Source: Eopsaltria australis (taxonomy: Eukaryota; Chordata; Aves; Passeriformes; Petroicidae). From it: a stretch of DNA of 64,000 nt. A program made the position numbers and the translations under genes. The notes beneath the pieces were generated by a model. That model saw nothing but the letters and a program-made list of their open reading frames with translations. It searched no databases and was not told the origin of the DNA. The DNA is taken from contig JAVTVJ010000793.1 in NCBI GenBank assembly GCA_034509425.1, positions 558,001 through 622,000 on the forward strand, read 5' to 3'. This document shows, piece by piece, positions 12,101-27,100 of the stretch. How positions within the stretch are numbered: position 1 is the stretch's first letter; every line of letters starts with the position of its first letter.

Positions 12101-15100
12101 GAAGTAAAGAACCATCCAAAGCTTAAGTTTAATAGTGCTCTTTAGAAGGTATTCTGAAGGCAATGCACATACACCACTGACAACAAGTCATAACTATTCT
12201 CCCAATGAAACTAGAACAAGTACAATGAATAAAATACTGCTAAGTACTTACTTAATCTTCTCATATTTTCAGTCAACCTGAAAAATAATAGATAAAAGCC
12301 ACTTGTTAAATAGACAACTAGTGCACACTTGGGTACATTTGATCCCTGAAATACTCTTCACAGTTATAAACTATAGGTGCATAAAGCTTCGTTCTTGCCT
12401 GTTACAAAATGTGTTTCTAGTAACTAATACAGTCTACCTTGCATCAGTCTGAAAACTGAAGTTTGAAAGCTCTCCAGCCAGACTTTGCTCACAGTTTTTG
12501 GGAGGCATATAACAAAACCTGATAAATAATACACATCTAATTTTATTTCAGGTAGCAGATAAACTTAAAATCTCATGTTTTGTCCAAAGCAGTCATAAAA
12601 CTTCTGAGGTAGTTCTGTACTTTTGGTGTTATTATTTGTTATTGAAACACTTTGTATGGTTCAAACCATACAAAAGGTTGGTTAAAAAAAAAAAGTGAGA
12701 AAAAAAGCAACTTGTAAAGGCACCAACAATTTCTCACAATTACATTAGGGATTTACCTTCTAGCACTAAGTGGCTCTTCTGTTTCCACTGTATTCTCCTC
12801 TGGCTGAAATCTGAAGTCCTCAATATACTCCCCAAATCTGTCACCAAACCACTTTTGGAGTCTCGAACTGACTGTGTGACTACTCTTATCTATAAAAGAG
12901 AAGCACTGAGTATCAGGATAATGCTAGAACACATCTTTATCCAATGCCAGCCCCTGTTCCCACACACCACTCTTTGTTGGGAAGCAGACTTTGTACTGCT
13001 TCCCCGTCCTTCACCAACACTCTTTGTGGAAACTTGCAGTTTACTCCTGCCATTGCACAGGGCCCCCAGCTGCATTAAGTTGGTAAAATAAGACTAAAGG
13101 TGACTCCTGCATTGCTCTTAGGACAGTACCTGGAAGCATCTTATTACCCAAAGTACAAAGAGTAAAACATCCTAACAAACAGTAATTTTTAGCAACCACG
13201 GTAAAAACATTTTCTGGTTAAGAGACTTCTGGAAACAAAAGACTGACGTAAACCTCAGTGCTCCTGTTGTGCTGAAGGGTCACCTTGAGAAAAGCAAGTG
13301 CAAAGCAAAATACTCCTGAGCAGAGAGCTGGGCAACCACCTTGCAGCCACAGGGATTTGACAGGAAGGGGAGGTGGAAACGTAAGCAAGATTCTCCTGGA
13401 GGCATTTTAGTTCCACTTTCCAACCACTGATAGTCTGTAAAGATTGTGTGTGTCTTAATAGAGCTACACAAAAAAACCATGCAGTTTCTTTTTTACTAAA
13501 GTCAGCCTTTAGAAATTTTGCTACATATGCCACTTTCTATATATGGAAAATACAGTCATATTACTATCTGGGAAGTCTTATACAGCAAATAATGAAGTGA
13601 TGTACACTTTCTGTACGTCAGTTTCAATGCAAAAATATAACATAATATAGGGGTATATGGAAATAATACCATGGTAAAAGCCTTAAGGCACAGCAAGTGA
13701 GAACAAAACAATCACCTGCAACGCACAAAATTGTAGTCTAGAAGGAACAAAAAGACTATTTAGAAATGTACTCAATAGTGCAATGTCACAAAAAGGATAT
13801 TGGTCATAATTACAACACGACCAAATTTAGTACAGAACTCCAAGAAATTAACATATGATTAAACAGAGGCATGGAAAATTAATCAGCCAATTACAACAGC
13901 CAAAGTGATGCACTTAAGCTCATGAGAAAAAGCCACTAGCGCACAGAAAATAGAATCAAACTATTTATTGATGATTTACAATGAAATCTAGACAAACAAA
14001 GAATCTAGTGACTATTTACAGCTGAGACAACATTTCTATTCAAGAATAAAAATATTAAGTAGCTTCCCATGTGCTAACACTTCAGAAAGTACTGAGAAAG
14101 AAATTTTGAGGGTACAAGAGAAAAAAATGTCAGGTTGTAGTCCACATAACAGAAAGCATTGACACTACAGAAGTAGAGGAAGAGAAATTTCAGATGTAGT
14201 CCACAGATTTAAAAGCCTAAGTCTCCATCATAATGTGTAGGGAGGAAAGTAAAAGTTTACTGAAAGACTGAGAATTTGACTGTTGCCTTAGTTCTTTCAG
14301 AAATCACTACATTATTGAATTCATAACAAGCATCCTCTTGAGAAATGTAGATGACACTGAGGTGTCCAAAAAATTAATAACTCTCAAGCTTACTTCTTCT
14401 CCAGAATGTCTCTTCTTTTAAACAACAGAAGTAGTAATATGGTTAGTGGCATAACAGAACTTCCACAACTGAGAACAAAATAGTACATTTTTTCTATGTA
14501 TTGCACCTGTTTTCTGGTAAGTCAAGGATCAGCAAGGCATGCAAGAATGATGAAGTGAGCCAGCAGGTTTCATTACATACCTAAAGGCCTTACAGTAATA
14601 AATTGCTTGCTCAGGTGTGCAAAGTCAACTACAAAAAGTAAATGAAGAATCATGTACAGAGAGAGAAGCTGCTTGAATTGTCATTTATATTCAGCCTCTT
14701 CACAAGCAAGATTTGACCTTCTAACAGTAAAAAAAAAAAAATCCAACTGAAGTGCTGTTAGAGATCTCACCAAGCTCACCTGTTCCATTGGCTTGTGCCT
14801 GTGGCTTTGCAGGTTGCTGAGCTGCAGGCATCTCTTCCGCCCTACAAAGAAAACAGAAACAATGTGAAATGTTACAGAGGAAGAATTTATTCTGCTTTAG
14901 GTAAAGGAAGCATCAGAACCTCCATGGTTTCCATAGCTGAGCTAACGCAATCACAACAAGGGAAAACCCAACTTTCACAGGACTCAAAATCCTCATTGCA
15001 CTTAGGGTCCTGGGAAATACCATCCACTGTGAGGAGAGGTGGGGTTTAGCTATTCCTGTCACCAACAGCTCAATTTCATCTTACAACTATTCAACAATGT

Positions 15101-18100
15101 AGTATCAAATTTCCTGCATTATTTATGCCTTTGTGTGGTATATTCATTGCAATGCCTGCCAGGAAAACTCTTCAGAGCCATGACTTTTCCCACAGCAATA
15201 AATTAAAAGGGATTCTGCATCACAAGTTGATAACCACTGCAGCAGAGCAAAACCACAACTTAACGCATGAATCCTGAATTCTGCCATCGCTACTAGGGTC
15301 AAACACCACTCAACTTCACAAGAGGAACAGGTGCCAGGAATGATTTAAAATGTTATGTTGTAAGCTCTCAAAATACACAGACCATAACCAATTTGAAAAA
15401 TATCTTTAAGAACTTGAAAAATTGAAATAGCCTGAAAAACTGCAACAAAAATGTACTAAAAATATCTGTCAAGTAGCAGGCATCATTGGTCTCACCTTTC
15501 AAAATGAGTCAAAAATATTCTCATCCATTAGAAGTGAACAGATTTTTTAAAACACAAATGCTTTTGCCATTCTGTACATGTGCAAGGCTTCAAATTACAT
15601 TTGCACACAGCCTCCAACTGCCAGCCTGTCTTGAGAATACTTCAGGCTCCAGTCCCAAAGTCTTCAGTCATCCATGCAGATATCATACATAAAGATTTTT
15701 CTAATGAAGCAGGAGCTTTGACAACATAACAACAGACACAGCAAGCTTTACTTGACAGGGAGTTATATGATTGAAAAGATTACTTCTTGAAACAAAAAAG
15801 TGTCAGTTGTGCAATTTCATGATCACTCATTTATCATCAGGTAATGTAAGTGCTTTCAAATGTTCCTTTCATCTTTTGCTCCTCAGGAAGGGAATCAAGT
15901 GAAACATGGTCAGCAAATGAAGAGCAAGAAGAGGGTTCCCACTGTACTGGGCAGATTGCAGCAATACAGATGGACATAAAGTCTTCTCTCCTGATGTTCC
16001 CCTAGAAAGGACGCTAGGAAAAGATGTCACTGTATTGTCTGCACATGGAAAAGGTCTTTACTAATGTGTGCTGTCTCAACATCACCATATATAGAACTTG
16101 TTACCTCCCTTCCTTCCCCATCCTTAATGAGCTTTCCACATCCTTGTTCATTTCTAAAAAGAACATTTAGAAGTGATCTGATTTATGAATTACAACTCAA
16201 CATTTATTGGTGTGGGTGAGCTGAATTCAATGCTTTTTGCTTTGAAAGATACTTGCTTTCATGACTCGTCAGGACTTTTCCCCATGGCATCTGTATGTGC
16301 AGCAACTCCTCTTTTCAAAAGCCACATGAAATGTCACCAGTTTATCTTCTTTAGCTAAACTTTAACTTGGGTTCCTCACCTAAAAACTCCTCCTATCTTT
16401 GCTTCTCCCACACCCTTGCATCTCCTCCATTTCCAGCTCTCAAAAGACAGACACCAGTAAACATGATCAAATTTGCACCAACTATTATACAGTGGCATCT
16501 TGTTTTCCTCTGTCAGCAGCACATCAGATGGCTACACCACATAGTTCAGCATTTTCATCTGAAATCTGTCATTGGAACTGTGTTTCATCGAAGCTGAAGA
16601 CATATTTAGGTGGAAAGGAGGTGGCCATTCACAAGCAGGCAGGAGCCAGTTACCCAACCCTTTCCAGCTGTGTGGAGGCACTGACTGGGGTGGTGTCACA
16701 TCAGAACAACCCCCGTAACAGAGAAAGATGAGATCCCACCCCTGTCAGCTGTCAGAGTCTTCAGGCTGGGTCTTCCTCTGACATGCTGGGATGTATTTTC
16801 AGAAGCAGCTCAGCGTCATTACTCCCCATGTTTCTTAGGCAAAAAATCAAGAAAATCTCATCAAGAAGTATTTCTCTACAGCAGCCTTACTGGGCTCCAT
16901 CAGGAGCACATGACAGTTGGCTTTGGCCTTTCTTGGTGCTTTGGTTTCATTTTTTTGGCAATGTTTTACTTGCCATCTGCCTGTTACTCCTCCCCCATGA
17001 AGAACCTGACCTTTACGAATCACCAGGTTAATGACAGCTCATTACTGCACCTGTGAATCAGGTTATAATTAGCCACTTCAGACAGATCCGGGACAGGAAG
17101 CTCAGAATTCATTGTTTGGGCTTGCACACCTACTGGGAAGTTCAATTCCAAAACCAGGTCATGTTGAACCATCCAGTTCATCAAGACCACTGACGGAGGG
17201 AAGAAATAATCTTTTCAAGTTTCTGAACCACTCTTTATGCCAGAGATGATTTAGAAGGCAGAAAAACATAAATAGTCCCCAGAAGAACTCTGTGTTTCTA
17301 TGTGGGCTTCCTAACTGCAGCCCGAACCTAAGAAAACAAGCTGCATTAATTCCTCTTGGACCACACCTTCCACCCAGAAAAAGGGTGTAACTGGCAACAC
17401 CAACACATACCCAACATGAAGCTAGGTCATCTTTATGCAGCTGGAGATTACAGCCATTTAAAGCACAGGCTGTTTGAAACAGATAATAGCAACCTCAGAC
17501 AGTGGAAGAGAAAAACACAAACTGCCTTTTCTTGTTTCTCTCTCTTTTTAATATACTGAGGTCAGGGAAGGAGCAATATTAATGAATATTAGAGCTGTTC
17601 ATGACCAGGACACACGTACCACTCAAAAGCAAGCAACACACGCTGATGCAGTGCCCATTCAGTGCTGCCCCACGGGACAGCACCCAAGTGTTGCTTAGTT
17701 AGTTAGTTAGTTAGTTGCAAGTATAACATGAAAGTTAAGGGAACCTTGACATCGAAGGCCATTTCTCTTAAATAAACGTTTCTTGCTTCTGCATATCAGG
17801 CCCTGAATACAGCTGCAAGTTGAGATGTCTGTCAATCAACAAGACTCCCCACAAAACTGGATGAAGACCAGAGCTGCTGCATACAACAGGTGCAGTCACT
17901 GCCGCGATGTTCTCAGACATTCAAAGCAACTTTCCCACAGGCTATCTCCAAGTTCACAAGCAACCCACCACCAGTTTTTCAACTAATGTTGTAGAAGGCA
18001 TTCAAGGCTGTTAACACCTTTCCTACTGCTCAAAGCAACATGAATGTGTGTGTACTTCCAACAAAAGTACATTCCAATCTCATACACAAGAAAATAAGCA

Positions 18101-21100
18101 CATATTTTTTTAGCCTAGTTTAAAGACATATCTTTCAGGTATGCATGGCTTCTTACCCTGAAGAGCTGTTAAAAATCCAAGTTAAAAGTTTTCATGTTTT
18201 CCATATCTTTCCCATTGAAATACACCAATCATTTCAGAAGCCAGTGCTATTCTCATCCACAATGAAAGAATGGTGACTTACACAGAAGCATTGTCTCTTT
18301 GGTCCTTGCAAAAATAGCACACAATGACACTAATAACAAGGTTTGCTGCATAAGTCAGGCTGCTGCTAAGTGTTGTTGCAAAACTTTTTGTTATTTTGTT
18401 TTTCTGCATGATAGTAGCTCACAATTTGCAAAATATGGCATTAACAGCTCACACAAGCTATTCCAGATTATTTATGCATCCTTCCACTTGCAAAATGTCA
18501 GAAGCTTCAGCTGCCATACCAAATGCTGGGATGTTCTGAACTGTATCTGTGGAAAACTTCAACTGAGGCCACTGCATTTCTGAATAATAAGATACACAAA
18601 TAATAAACACCATGACAAACAAAAACACCAAAAATCCTTTTCTTCCACTCCACCCTCTTCCCTGTGCATAACTGTGACCCCAATGAAGGAAGTCCATGTT
18701 CTTCACTAGAAAAAAAGAAAATAGTAGATTGTGAGCTTGCTTTCTCCTTGCCAAACATTCTTCATCATGTTTTATATTGCTACATGTATTGATCTACCTC
18801 AAAAATACTTTTGAATACTGCAACTTTAAAATAATTTCTTTTTTAAACCACAGCATAGTTTGGTTTTCATTAGCAGTTCATGTCTACAAACAAAAACAAC
18901 AGTACATGCAAACCCCAGCCTTCAAATAAGTACCACAAAGCTGCTCCCACCCCCACCAGGGGACATATGAATGTCTATTTTAAAATTGTGAAACAATTAC
19001 CTTAGAAGCAGGGTGAATTTGACACAGCATATAGAACCTTCTGAAGTTACTTTGCTTAATTAAATTAAATTTCCATCAGGCATAAATTTGGCCTATTACA
19101 TATTTGACTATGTAAGCCAACATTTCACCTATAGTTCTAATAAAATTGTTTCTAAATGTCCACAATGAAGTGCAAGCACTGGAAAAGGCTATCAAGTGAA
19201 GTGGTTGAGTCACCATCCCTGGAGGTGTGGCCCTGGACTGTATGGTTTAGTGGTGGCCTTGGCAGTGCTGGGTTAACGGCTGGACTTGATGATCTTGAAG
19301 GCCTTTTCCAAGCTAAGTAATTCTATGATTCCATAGGAGTAGGAGGCAGACAGACAACAGAAAGCAACCGGTTTCCTATAAATAGCTCCTACTTCCATTG
19401 CTACCAGTGGAGGTGGACTGCTGGCCTGAGCAGAAAGGTATTTTTACACTTGAGTACAGAAGGAAGCAGGAGGCTGGGAAGAGTTTGCATGGCATTGGGA
19501 AACTGCATATCCAAGCAAAACATTTCGCCTGTTTGCTCTTGCTTGTCACTTCTAAGTAAGTGGCAGCGCTTAGCATGTGATCACCAACTCAGCCTGCACT
19601 ATCTCCTGATGACAGCACTCGGTGGTGAGCCACAGATCCTGCTGCTCAGCCGAGTAATCTCAGCTACTGCTGGGGGAGATAACACAGGCAGTGACCTACA
19701 CAAGTGGTCTACACCAACCAGACCACCAAGCAACTGCTGTGGTCTTAAGATCCATGTAGCTAAGCAGAATAAGGAGAGACAACATCAAATGTGATGCTTT
19801 GTATCATCAAGATGGATGTCCTCGAGGCTGAAAACACGTAGGAGCATGAGGTGTTTCCATTTGTCATTGCAGTAGCAAGGAAGGCTCAAATTCCAGTTAT
19901 TCACATGTACTTAGGGCTTTGCTGTGGCACTGGGATGTCCTTGCTGCTGCTGCTGCTAGAACAGGAGAAACAAGGCCTGGGCAGTCTGGAGAAGACATAG
20001 GTTTTGAGAAGGCAAAGCACAATGCAATGGCATGGCAAAAGCTCTGGCATTCAGGAGCTCCAGGCAGGCAAGATCCCAGAGGCAAGGCATCAGAAGAGAT
20101 GAAATGAAGAGTATCTCAACTAGAAAGTGTCGTGGTACTTCTGCATCTATGTGTGGCCAAGTAACTTATATGTACATGGATGTTAATGATGTAGAATTAC
20201 AGGAAAACATAGACAGCTGCTCTCTCTGTGAACTACTAATTTATTTTAAGAGCACCTAGGCTGGAAACATATGCTTTCACAAGCATTTCCCAGAGACAGT
20301 CAGAGATCTCAAGTGGCTTTCAACTTTAGAGTGAAGGTATTTTTCTTACCTTGCTTTAAGTACTTCATTGACTCTTTGTTCTAGTTCTAATCTCCTCTGC
20401 CGTTCCTTTTCTAGCTCCTGCCTTAACGTTTCAGCGTTTGTTTCTTCTCTCAGCTTCCTGAGCTCCTCCTCTGTTAATTAAAGAAGAAGATAAGGATTTA
20501 GTTACCCTGAAATATTTCTGTAAGAAATTTAAAATCTAATTATGACAGATTAGGTGTGGGGAATATTTTTATCTGTGCTATACCAAATATGTTCACCAGA
20601 AAAACACAAGTATTCAAGGACTAGACAGACTTCATAAAAAGCACACAGCTTTATCAAGTACAAAATGTTTCATTACAATTGTTAAGCAAAGAGGAAAACA
20701 ACTCTAAAGTTTTCAAGATTCAAAATAAGCTAGCTTCACTTAAACACTACATACTTTCCATTCCCCAAAGAAATAATCAGCAGGAAAGGCTGTCTATTGC
20801 TAAATCCAGTGGTAAAAAAAAAAAAAAACAACCTCAACGAAGGATCTGTTTTCTTCCCTCATGTCTATGGGTAGGAAAACACGAAACCATGAACTCACAA
20901 GAAGTTATATGATGCCATATAAACCTATGCCCATCAATTTCTGGCAGTAAGTCAGATGGTCCCTCCATGAGCCTCAGAACCTTACAATTTTAAGAAGAGG
21001 TTGTGAAACAGGAAACTAAGTTAAAATTTTTATACTTTTCCAAGGTTATAGTGTGCCCTACTAACTTCCATGTAATAATTATATATAAATATACTCATGC

Positions 21101-24100
21101 GTTTACGTATACAAACACATACACACTCTCACAACATTTTTCACAAGCAGTTAAATCAAGTATGAGTAAGGCTTTTTTGTGGCTAATTAGCCTTGCTTTT
21201 TGTCACTGGCAGTGTCCTTGCTCATGACTTTATTTTACTCTAGAGCTAAAATGGGGTTACTATAACTGACAGCTTTTCCCAGATAAGCATACATGAAATA
21301 TAGCAAAAAAAAAAAAAAATCTTTTTTTTTTTCTTTTTAAACCAAAATTTATATTTTGTTCCCTGGGATGGTTTTTAAACTCAATCACAACAATCAACAG
21401 TAGAATAGCAGGTGCATTTCAAGTTTACAACAAACCAGAACAGAACATACTTGCTATTTCCGCTATCACCACAAACACAGGGGTTCAGGCTTTTTACATT
21501 ATTTTACAAGACTGGTATGCTATGTTTTACACTCCAGAGGCTTGTTACACAATCTCTTGTTTCTTTTCACATACTGCCTTCTAAATCTTTGATAACCAGA
21601 GAATTTTGATATCTGAGGCTCTCTGACTCTAATCACGTTGCCTCTTGAGAAGTTCTGAAGCTGTAGTGCAAATGTCCAGAGCAGCTGATACACTCTCCAT
21701 GCCCTGCAGGAAGCCCTTGTGCAGTGTGCCCAATCACTTCATCTGCTGGTGGGAGATTGCCTGTGCTCCTGCAGCAGTAAGAGCTTTAGAGCACAGAATT
21801 AGGAGAGATGGGAAGAAGATACAGGAATCAAGGCGACAACATGATGGCTTCCACCATGAGGCTACAGACTGAACTCCACCAAGGAGAAAGGAGTGTTGTT
21901 ATCCATTTCCCCACTGAGAGATGGTTAGTGACCCTGGGAAGAAGAGCTGCAGCACAGAAACCACATAATCCTCCAGCAACTAAAACTGAGAATCCCCAAA
22001 GGTAGGGTAGGGAAATGTCACTGTTGCAGCAAGTATTGTCTCTCCTACAAATAAATGGAAAGACATGGATATAAGGGCAGACTTATCCACGGAGCTGTTC
22101 CTAATTACGTAAACACAAGGAATTTTAAATCCAACAAGAAAACTAAGTTTATAATTAGTTTACCCTACTTTCAAGGGCTTGCCTTATTCCAGAACAAGAG
22201 CCTGCACACAGCTGACGGGAAACATCTGTTGCACTTCAAATGCACTGGAGCTTGTGCAATATCACGAAGATACCACAGAAAGTTCCAAAGTTTGACAGAA
22301 ATGTTATCTTCTCAAGACCATTAAAGGGAAAAAAATTCTTCATTACGCATTTCTTGTTTTATTGAAGAGGAAGTGACTATGCATTTTGTGTACATAAGAA
22401 AACCACACATAGTATAAATTAACCTCAATGTCCTTGAAAGTCATATCTTCCAGCTTCCTTAATTCCAGCTGTTCTGATTGCACTAGATCTTGTGCTACTA
22501 AAACCAAAACAAAACCTCCAGAAATTTTACCACTTGTCCTCCAAAGGGGACAAGCAGTGCCAAACATTCTTTATGGAAAGAGGTAGAGTTAAAGGGTGCA
22601 CAGTGAAAGAAGCAGAACTCTTATAAAACAAACAAACAAAAAAATACAACATCCAATCCTTAAGGATTGTCATAGCTTCACATTTCAGAGTATTTCCTAA
22701 CTTTCCAATACATGACTGCAATTCAAATCCACCCCACTAAGTCCTTAAAGCAGTATTTGTTGCTACTTTGGCAACAGTGTGGTCTGGCACTGTAAAACCT
22801 TCGTGTTCAGTTAGTTAAATACTCTTAAATCTGCAAAACAACAGAAGCCATAGAGAGGGGAAGGGGGGGAAGTTCTTCCTTGCTCTCTCCCCTGAAATAA
22901 TCTACCATTTGGCCAAGGTGAACTGCACTTTTAAAGCAAATTTCTCTATCCCTGAAGAGTCCTCCTGCAGAATGAGTGAAGTTGACTACAAAGAGCAGAG
23001 GTCACGGACCCCTGATAAGAATCCATAGGAACATTTCACCATGGTATCTATCTGCTGAGTTTTACAAATCAGTGCCCTCCTTGATGATGAGAATGGAGTG
23101 CTTCTTGGATTTCATCTTCAGACAGTCAAAATTCAAACATCCTCCCCACTCTGCACGCACACAAAAGAGTAAAACATAAAAGGTCAAGTTTCAAGCTTCC
23201 AGATTAATCAGTTTCCATAATTTCCTTCCCAGGCAGATCCATCACAGCTCACTATCTTCTCCAGGGCAAGAAACATTAAAATATTGCTAGAGGCTCAGTG
23301 TATCTCTTAGCTGGACATTCAGGTGAAGTGAGCAGCCATAAAGGTGACCTGGTTAGACGGGGGAAATTACTAAAAGGAGAAAGTGCCTGCTGAAATACTG
23401 ACAGAGAAAATGTTGGCAAGCCTGGGAACTAGGCCTGGGAACCAGAAGCATTGTTGAGAAGTGCAGCTGATCTCTGAAATGCATAGCCAGGTACCTAGAA
23501 ATATGAGACACCCTGAGATACCACTGATAAGCACAAAAACAAGGAGCCATAACAGCCACTTATCATCTGAAAAATAGTCTGAAAACAGGGGAAACATCCT
23601 GAGAAAGTAGGACTTGGTAACTACCATTGGCTGTTGTATCTACAAGAAAAAGGAAACAGTCTAGAAAAATAATAATTGGCCTGAGAGAACAGAAAACAAC
23701 ATCTCTTGGCTATTCTGAGTGAAAAATAGAAATTAACAGCATCTATTGGCAGCTGAAGTGATAGTGCCCTACACCTCCTTTTTTCTCTGTGATGTGACTT
23801 AATTTTTATCCAAAACAAAACTTCTCTCTCCAAGAACTTTGCATGCTGCACGTACTTTTCCTTTCCTAAACAGGATGAACTCTTCACAGAAACTTTTTAA
23901 GAGATCTTGGACCCTCACCCAGGACAGTTTGATTTGTCCTACCACATCTGGGATGGTTTGGCCTGTTCTGACATCTGTCCAATAACCTTGATACTGGTAT
24001 TAATGTAAACACTTGCATATGTGCATATAAATAAGCCATCGTAATTACATTTTCTGTGGTTTCAGTGGAAAGTTTGCTTCATCAGTGAAAAGTCTGTAAC

Positions 24101-27100
24101 AGTATGTAACAGTATACACCTACTTGGTTGTTGCCATACTACTGATTGCGCCCAAGAATTTATAACAGCTCAATATGTATTTTTATATCAATATACACAT
24201 ATTTGAGTTATAAATGCTTGAGGTATAGTTTCTAGCTGTGATTTTTCTGGCAATTTGTAAAAAAGTAGAGAATTTAGAATAACAAGCCTCCATGCCCTTG
24301 AGTCTTACAGAAGCCTATGAACCCAGTCACAACCTCTAAATACCTACACACTGGGTAACCCTTTAGGTTGTGACAGCAGGTGTGACCCTGAAAAAATGCT
24401 TTAAAAGCTCTCTACCAAAGTCAACTAGTGTAGAAAAGCAGGACAATATCTGGATGCTAGTGCTCTTTTGAAATGAGCTATAAACGTCTGTAAGACAAGG
24501 CAACAATGGTGTTTCAATGACAGCAATTATTACACTTATTATTGCACTGTAAACCCTAAGAGAATTGACCCCATAGTAAAGACTATCATCAGTGATGTAT
24601 CACACAGGTTGCAAAAAAAACTTATCCATTTCAGTCTTTCCACAGCATGTTATCCTCTACGAGGTGTAGTGGAACTGTCACACCTGAACTCTAAGGATTT
24701 GACAATTCAAATTGAAAGACTTAACATTTCAAAAAGCTTAGCTGATACCATGTAACTGCTAAAACACAGCAGCACCCAGTGTTGTGTTACATCATCTTAC
24801 AGCATCAGCCACTAGAGCAAAAGAAAAATTTCAGTTTGCTCCTCAGAAGACTCACCTGTAAGAAATGTTCTGATATAAAGCACTTAAACACCCAAGTATA
24901 TAGTTCTGGTGAGACTGAACAGAATGTGAGTAATGTTTGGAAAAGAAGGATGATACATGAGGCTAGAAAGGCGTGGCAGAAGGTTGGATTTTTAATTCAA
25001 AACTGCTTGCGCAGTAAAGCGGATGTTTCCCTTAATCCCAGGATTGAAGGTAGATTAGGGAGCCTCCTCGCAGCTGTTTTATATAAAAACATTTCTTCCT
25101 AGACCTACAGGTGTGTTGCAAAACCCCCCTCTGGGACAAAGTGAGCAAAAATTTCTTTCAGAGCAGAGCTAGAGACTGCCAATCACTGTTTCTAGCTACC
25201 TGAATTCAGCTTAGTGTTAAATCTAAGGAAACCGAGTTAAAAACTAGAAGTTACAAAAACCATGTGTGCACATATTTACTGTCATATTTACATAGGAAAA
25301 AGCCAGTACTTAACAGGACAAAAATAACCCTTCCACATCTATGTTAATCATGGTAAATCTCCTTACAACCCTCTGAACATTACTAGAGTTCAAGTACGTT
25401 ATTTAATTGTTACTAAACACACTAAATCCCAACTACCCACTTTCAATCTGGATCTAACCAGTTGTGCTGATGGAGCCAGACACTGGGAGTTGTCTCCAAG
25501 GCAGGCAGCTTCCACCCTTATCAGACTCTCAATTCCTAAAGAAAACTAGTATGTTAACTTTGTCCCAAGTAAACCACCTATATGACACTACTAACAAAAT
25601 GTGAGGAGTCTGAAAACAGATCTATTTTTATAATCATAGAAACTGAAGAGCTTTTAGTCTTCACTTTAAAAACCAGCAGCAAAAGGCAGTGCCGTGAAAG
25701 ACATGGAACGGCCTCATCACTTATGATAAAGCAAAGACAAACAACATTGTCTGACCAACAAGCAGAGATGGAGGAAGAACCTGAAATGGAATTCCCTAAC
25801 CTATTTTTTTCCTGCTTACAGTTACTCTGCAACTTCCATACTCCTCTGAAGACATGTTCACAATTCACAGCTATAACTAGATACAGCTTAATTGTGCATT
25901 ATCTGTTACCTCTTCTCTTCCAATCCTTGATTCTCCTTCTCCAGGGCATGTTTTTTCCATCAGTGACTTGAGAACCATGGAGATTGCCAAAGAACTTATC
26001 ATAAATCTACCCGAAAGATTTCAGATAAAACGTTACCCTTTGATCCCAGACATTGTGAGATATTCTACTTCTTTGCATGCCAGGGTGCTTATTTAAGCCA
26101 TCACTCTAGCAGCTCCACTGCAGTACCTGTCCTTTCTTCTTTAAGCCAACTCTTAAGTTCACGTTGTCTTTCATGCTTGGACTTCCACACTTCACCTGGG
26201 AATCCCAAAGCTCAGTGTTTAAGAAGATTACTCTCACGATTTTATGAAGGAAGAACCTAAAAATGTCCTTTGTCAAAATGGATACTGGTGTTCTTGCTCT
26301 CCACAGCTGGACAACAACTGGTCTGAAAGAACTCTTCTTTTTTTTTTTTGTCCTTGGCATTTTTGAATGCCTTGATTTGTCAGTTTAATGGCTTTCCCTT
26401 GTGGTCAGGCCTCTTGCTTGTTTGCATGAATCTTTCATACAGAAAACATAGCAAAAAAGATTTTCTAATAGGAATACTGGTGTCATAAAAAGCCAAAGGC
26501 AGACAGAATCATTAAAGATTAAGTATCTTAATTGAGTGCATATCCTTTCCTCCTCTCTGCCCTATTTTATACAGGCATTTTTGTAGAGTGGAGAAATGAA
26601 ACGGATAAATATAAACCCACATTTTCAGTAATGCCTTTCTCCAGCTAAGTCTGCACACATCAAAACAAAGACGTGACCTGTCACATTCAGAACCAGTCAT
26701 GCCAATTTCCCTTTAAAAACTTTAACACAGGTTTGGCAGTTAAACAATCACTTTTTACTTTGTTTTGTTTCCACCATTCCTTTGTGCCTCTCTTTGCTCT
26801 TCCAAAGACAGAGCTCCTGCTCCAGAACTCGCACAAAGCAGAGCTTTAGAGGACCAGTTTTTGAGCCTCTTTGCATACGCCTACAGGGCGGGGAGCAGCG
26901 TGGGCTCCTGCTCTGCTGATGGGAAATAAGCCAACTCCAATGCAGAGACAGTGGAGGGAAGGCCAAGTCTGAACCATCACCCATCCACACTCTCAGTCAG
27001 TTAACATTCACTATTCTCCTCACCTGAACAGCAAGAGTTTCATATAAAGTATTCTCTTTCATGTGAGGAGGAAGACTGATTTACAAAACACATCATATTT

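Larger units (their letters stand above)
14842..20349 (-). other. GRAMD4 intron between exons 3 and 4
   Basis: 5.5 kb, bounded by GTAAGA and TAG. Contains a (TTAG)5 microsatellite at 17695-17716 and a CR1 tail at 19170-19335. The remainder has only short ORFs without recognisable identity. Confidence 0.88.

Noticed and set aside
17695..17716. (TTAG)5 as an interstitial telomere-like repeat
   Set aside because: Vertebrate telomere repeat is TTAGGG; this is a plain tetranucleotide microsatellite.
25582..25971. 129-codon ORF on the plus strand
   Set aside because: Composition is that of random translated intron; a 96-codon ORF overlaps on the other strand; no family recognised.
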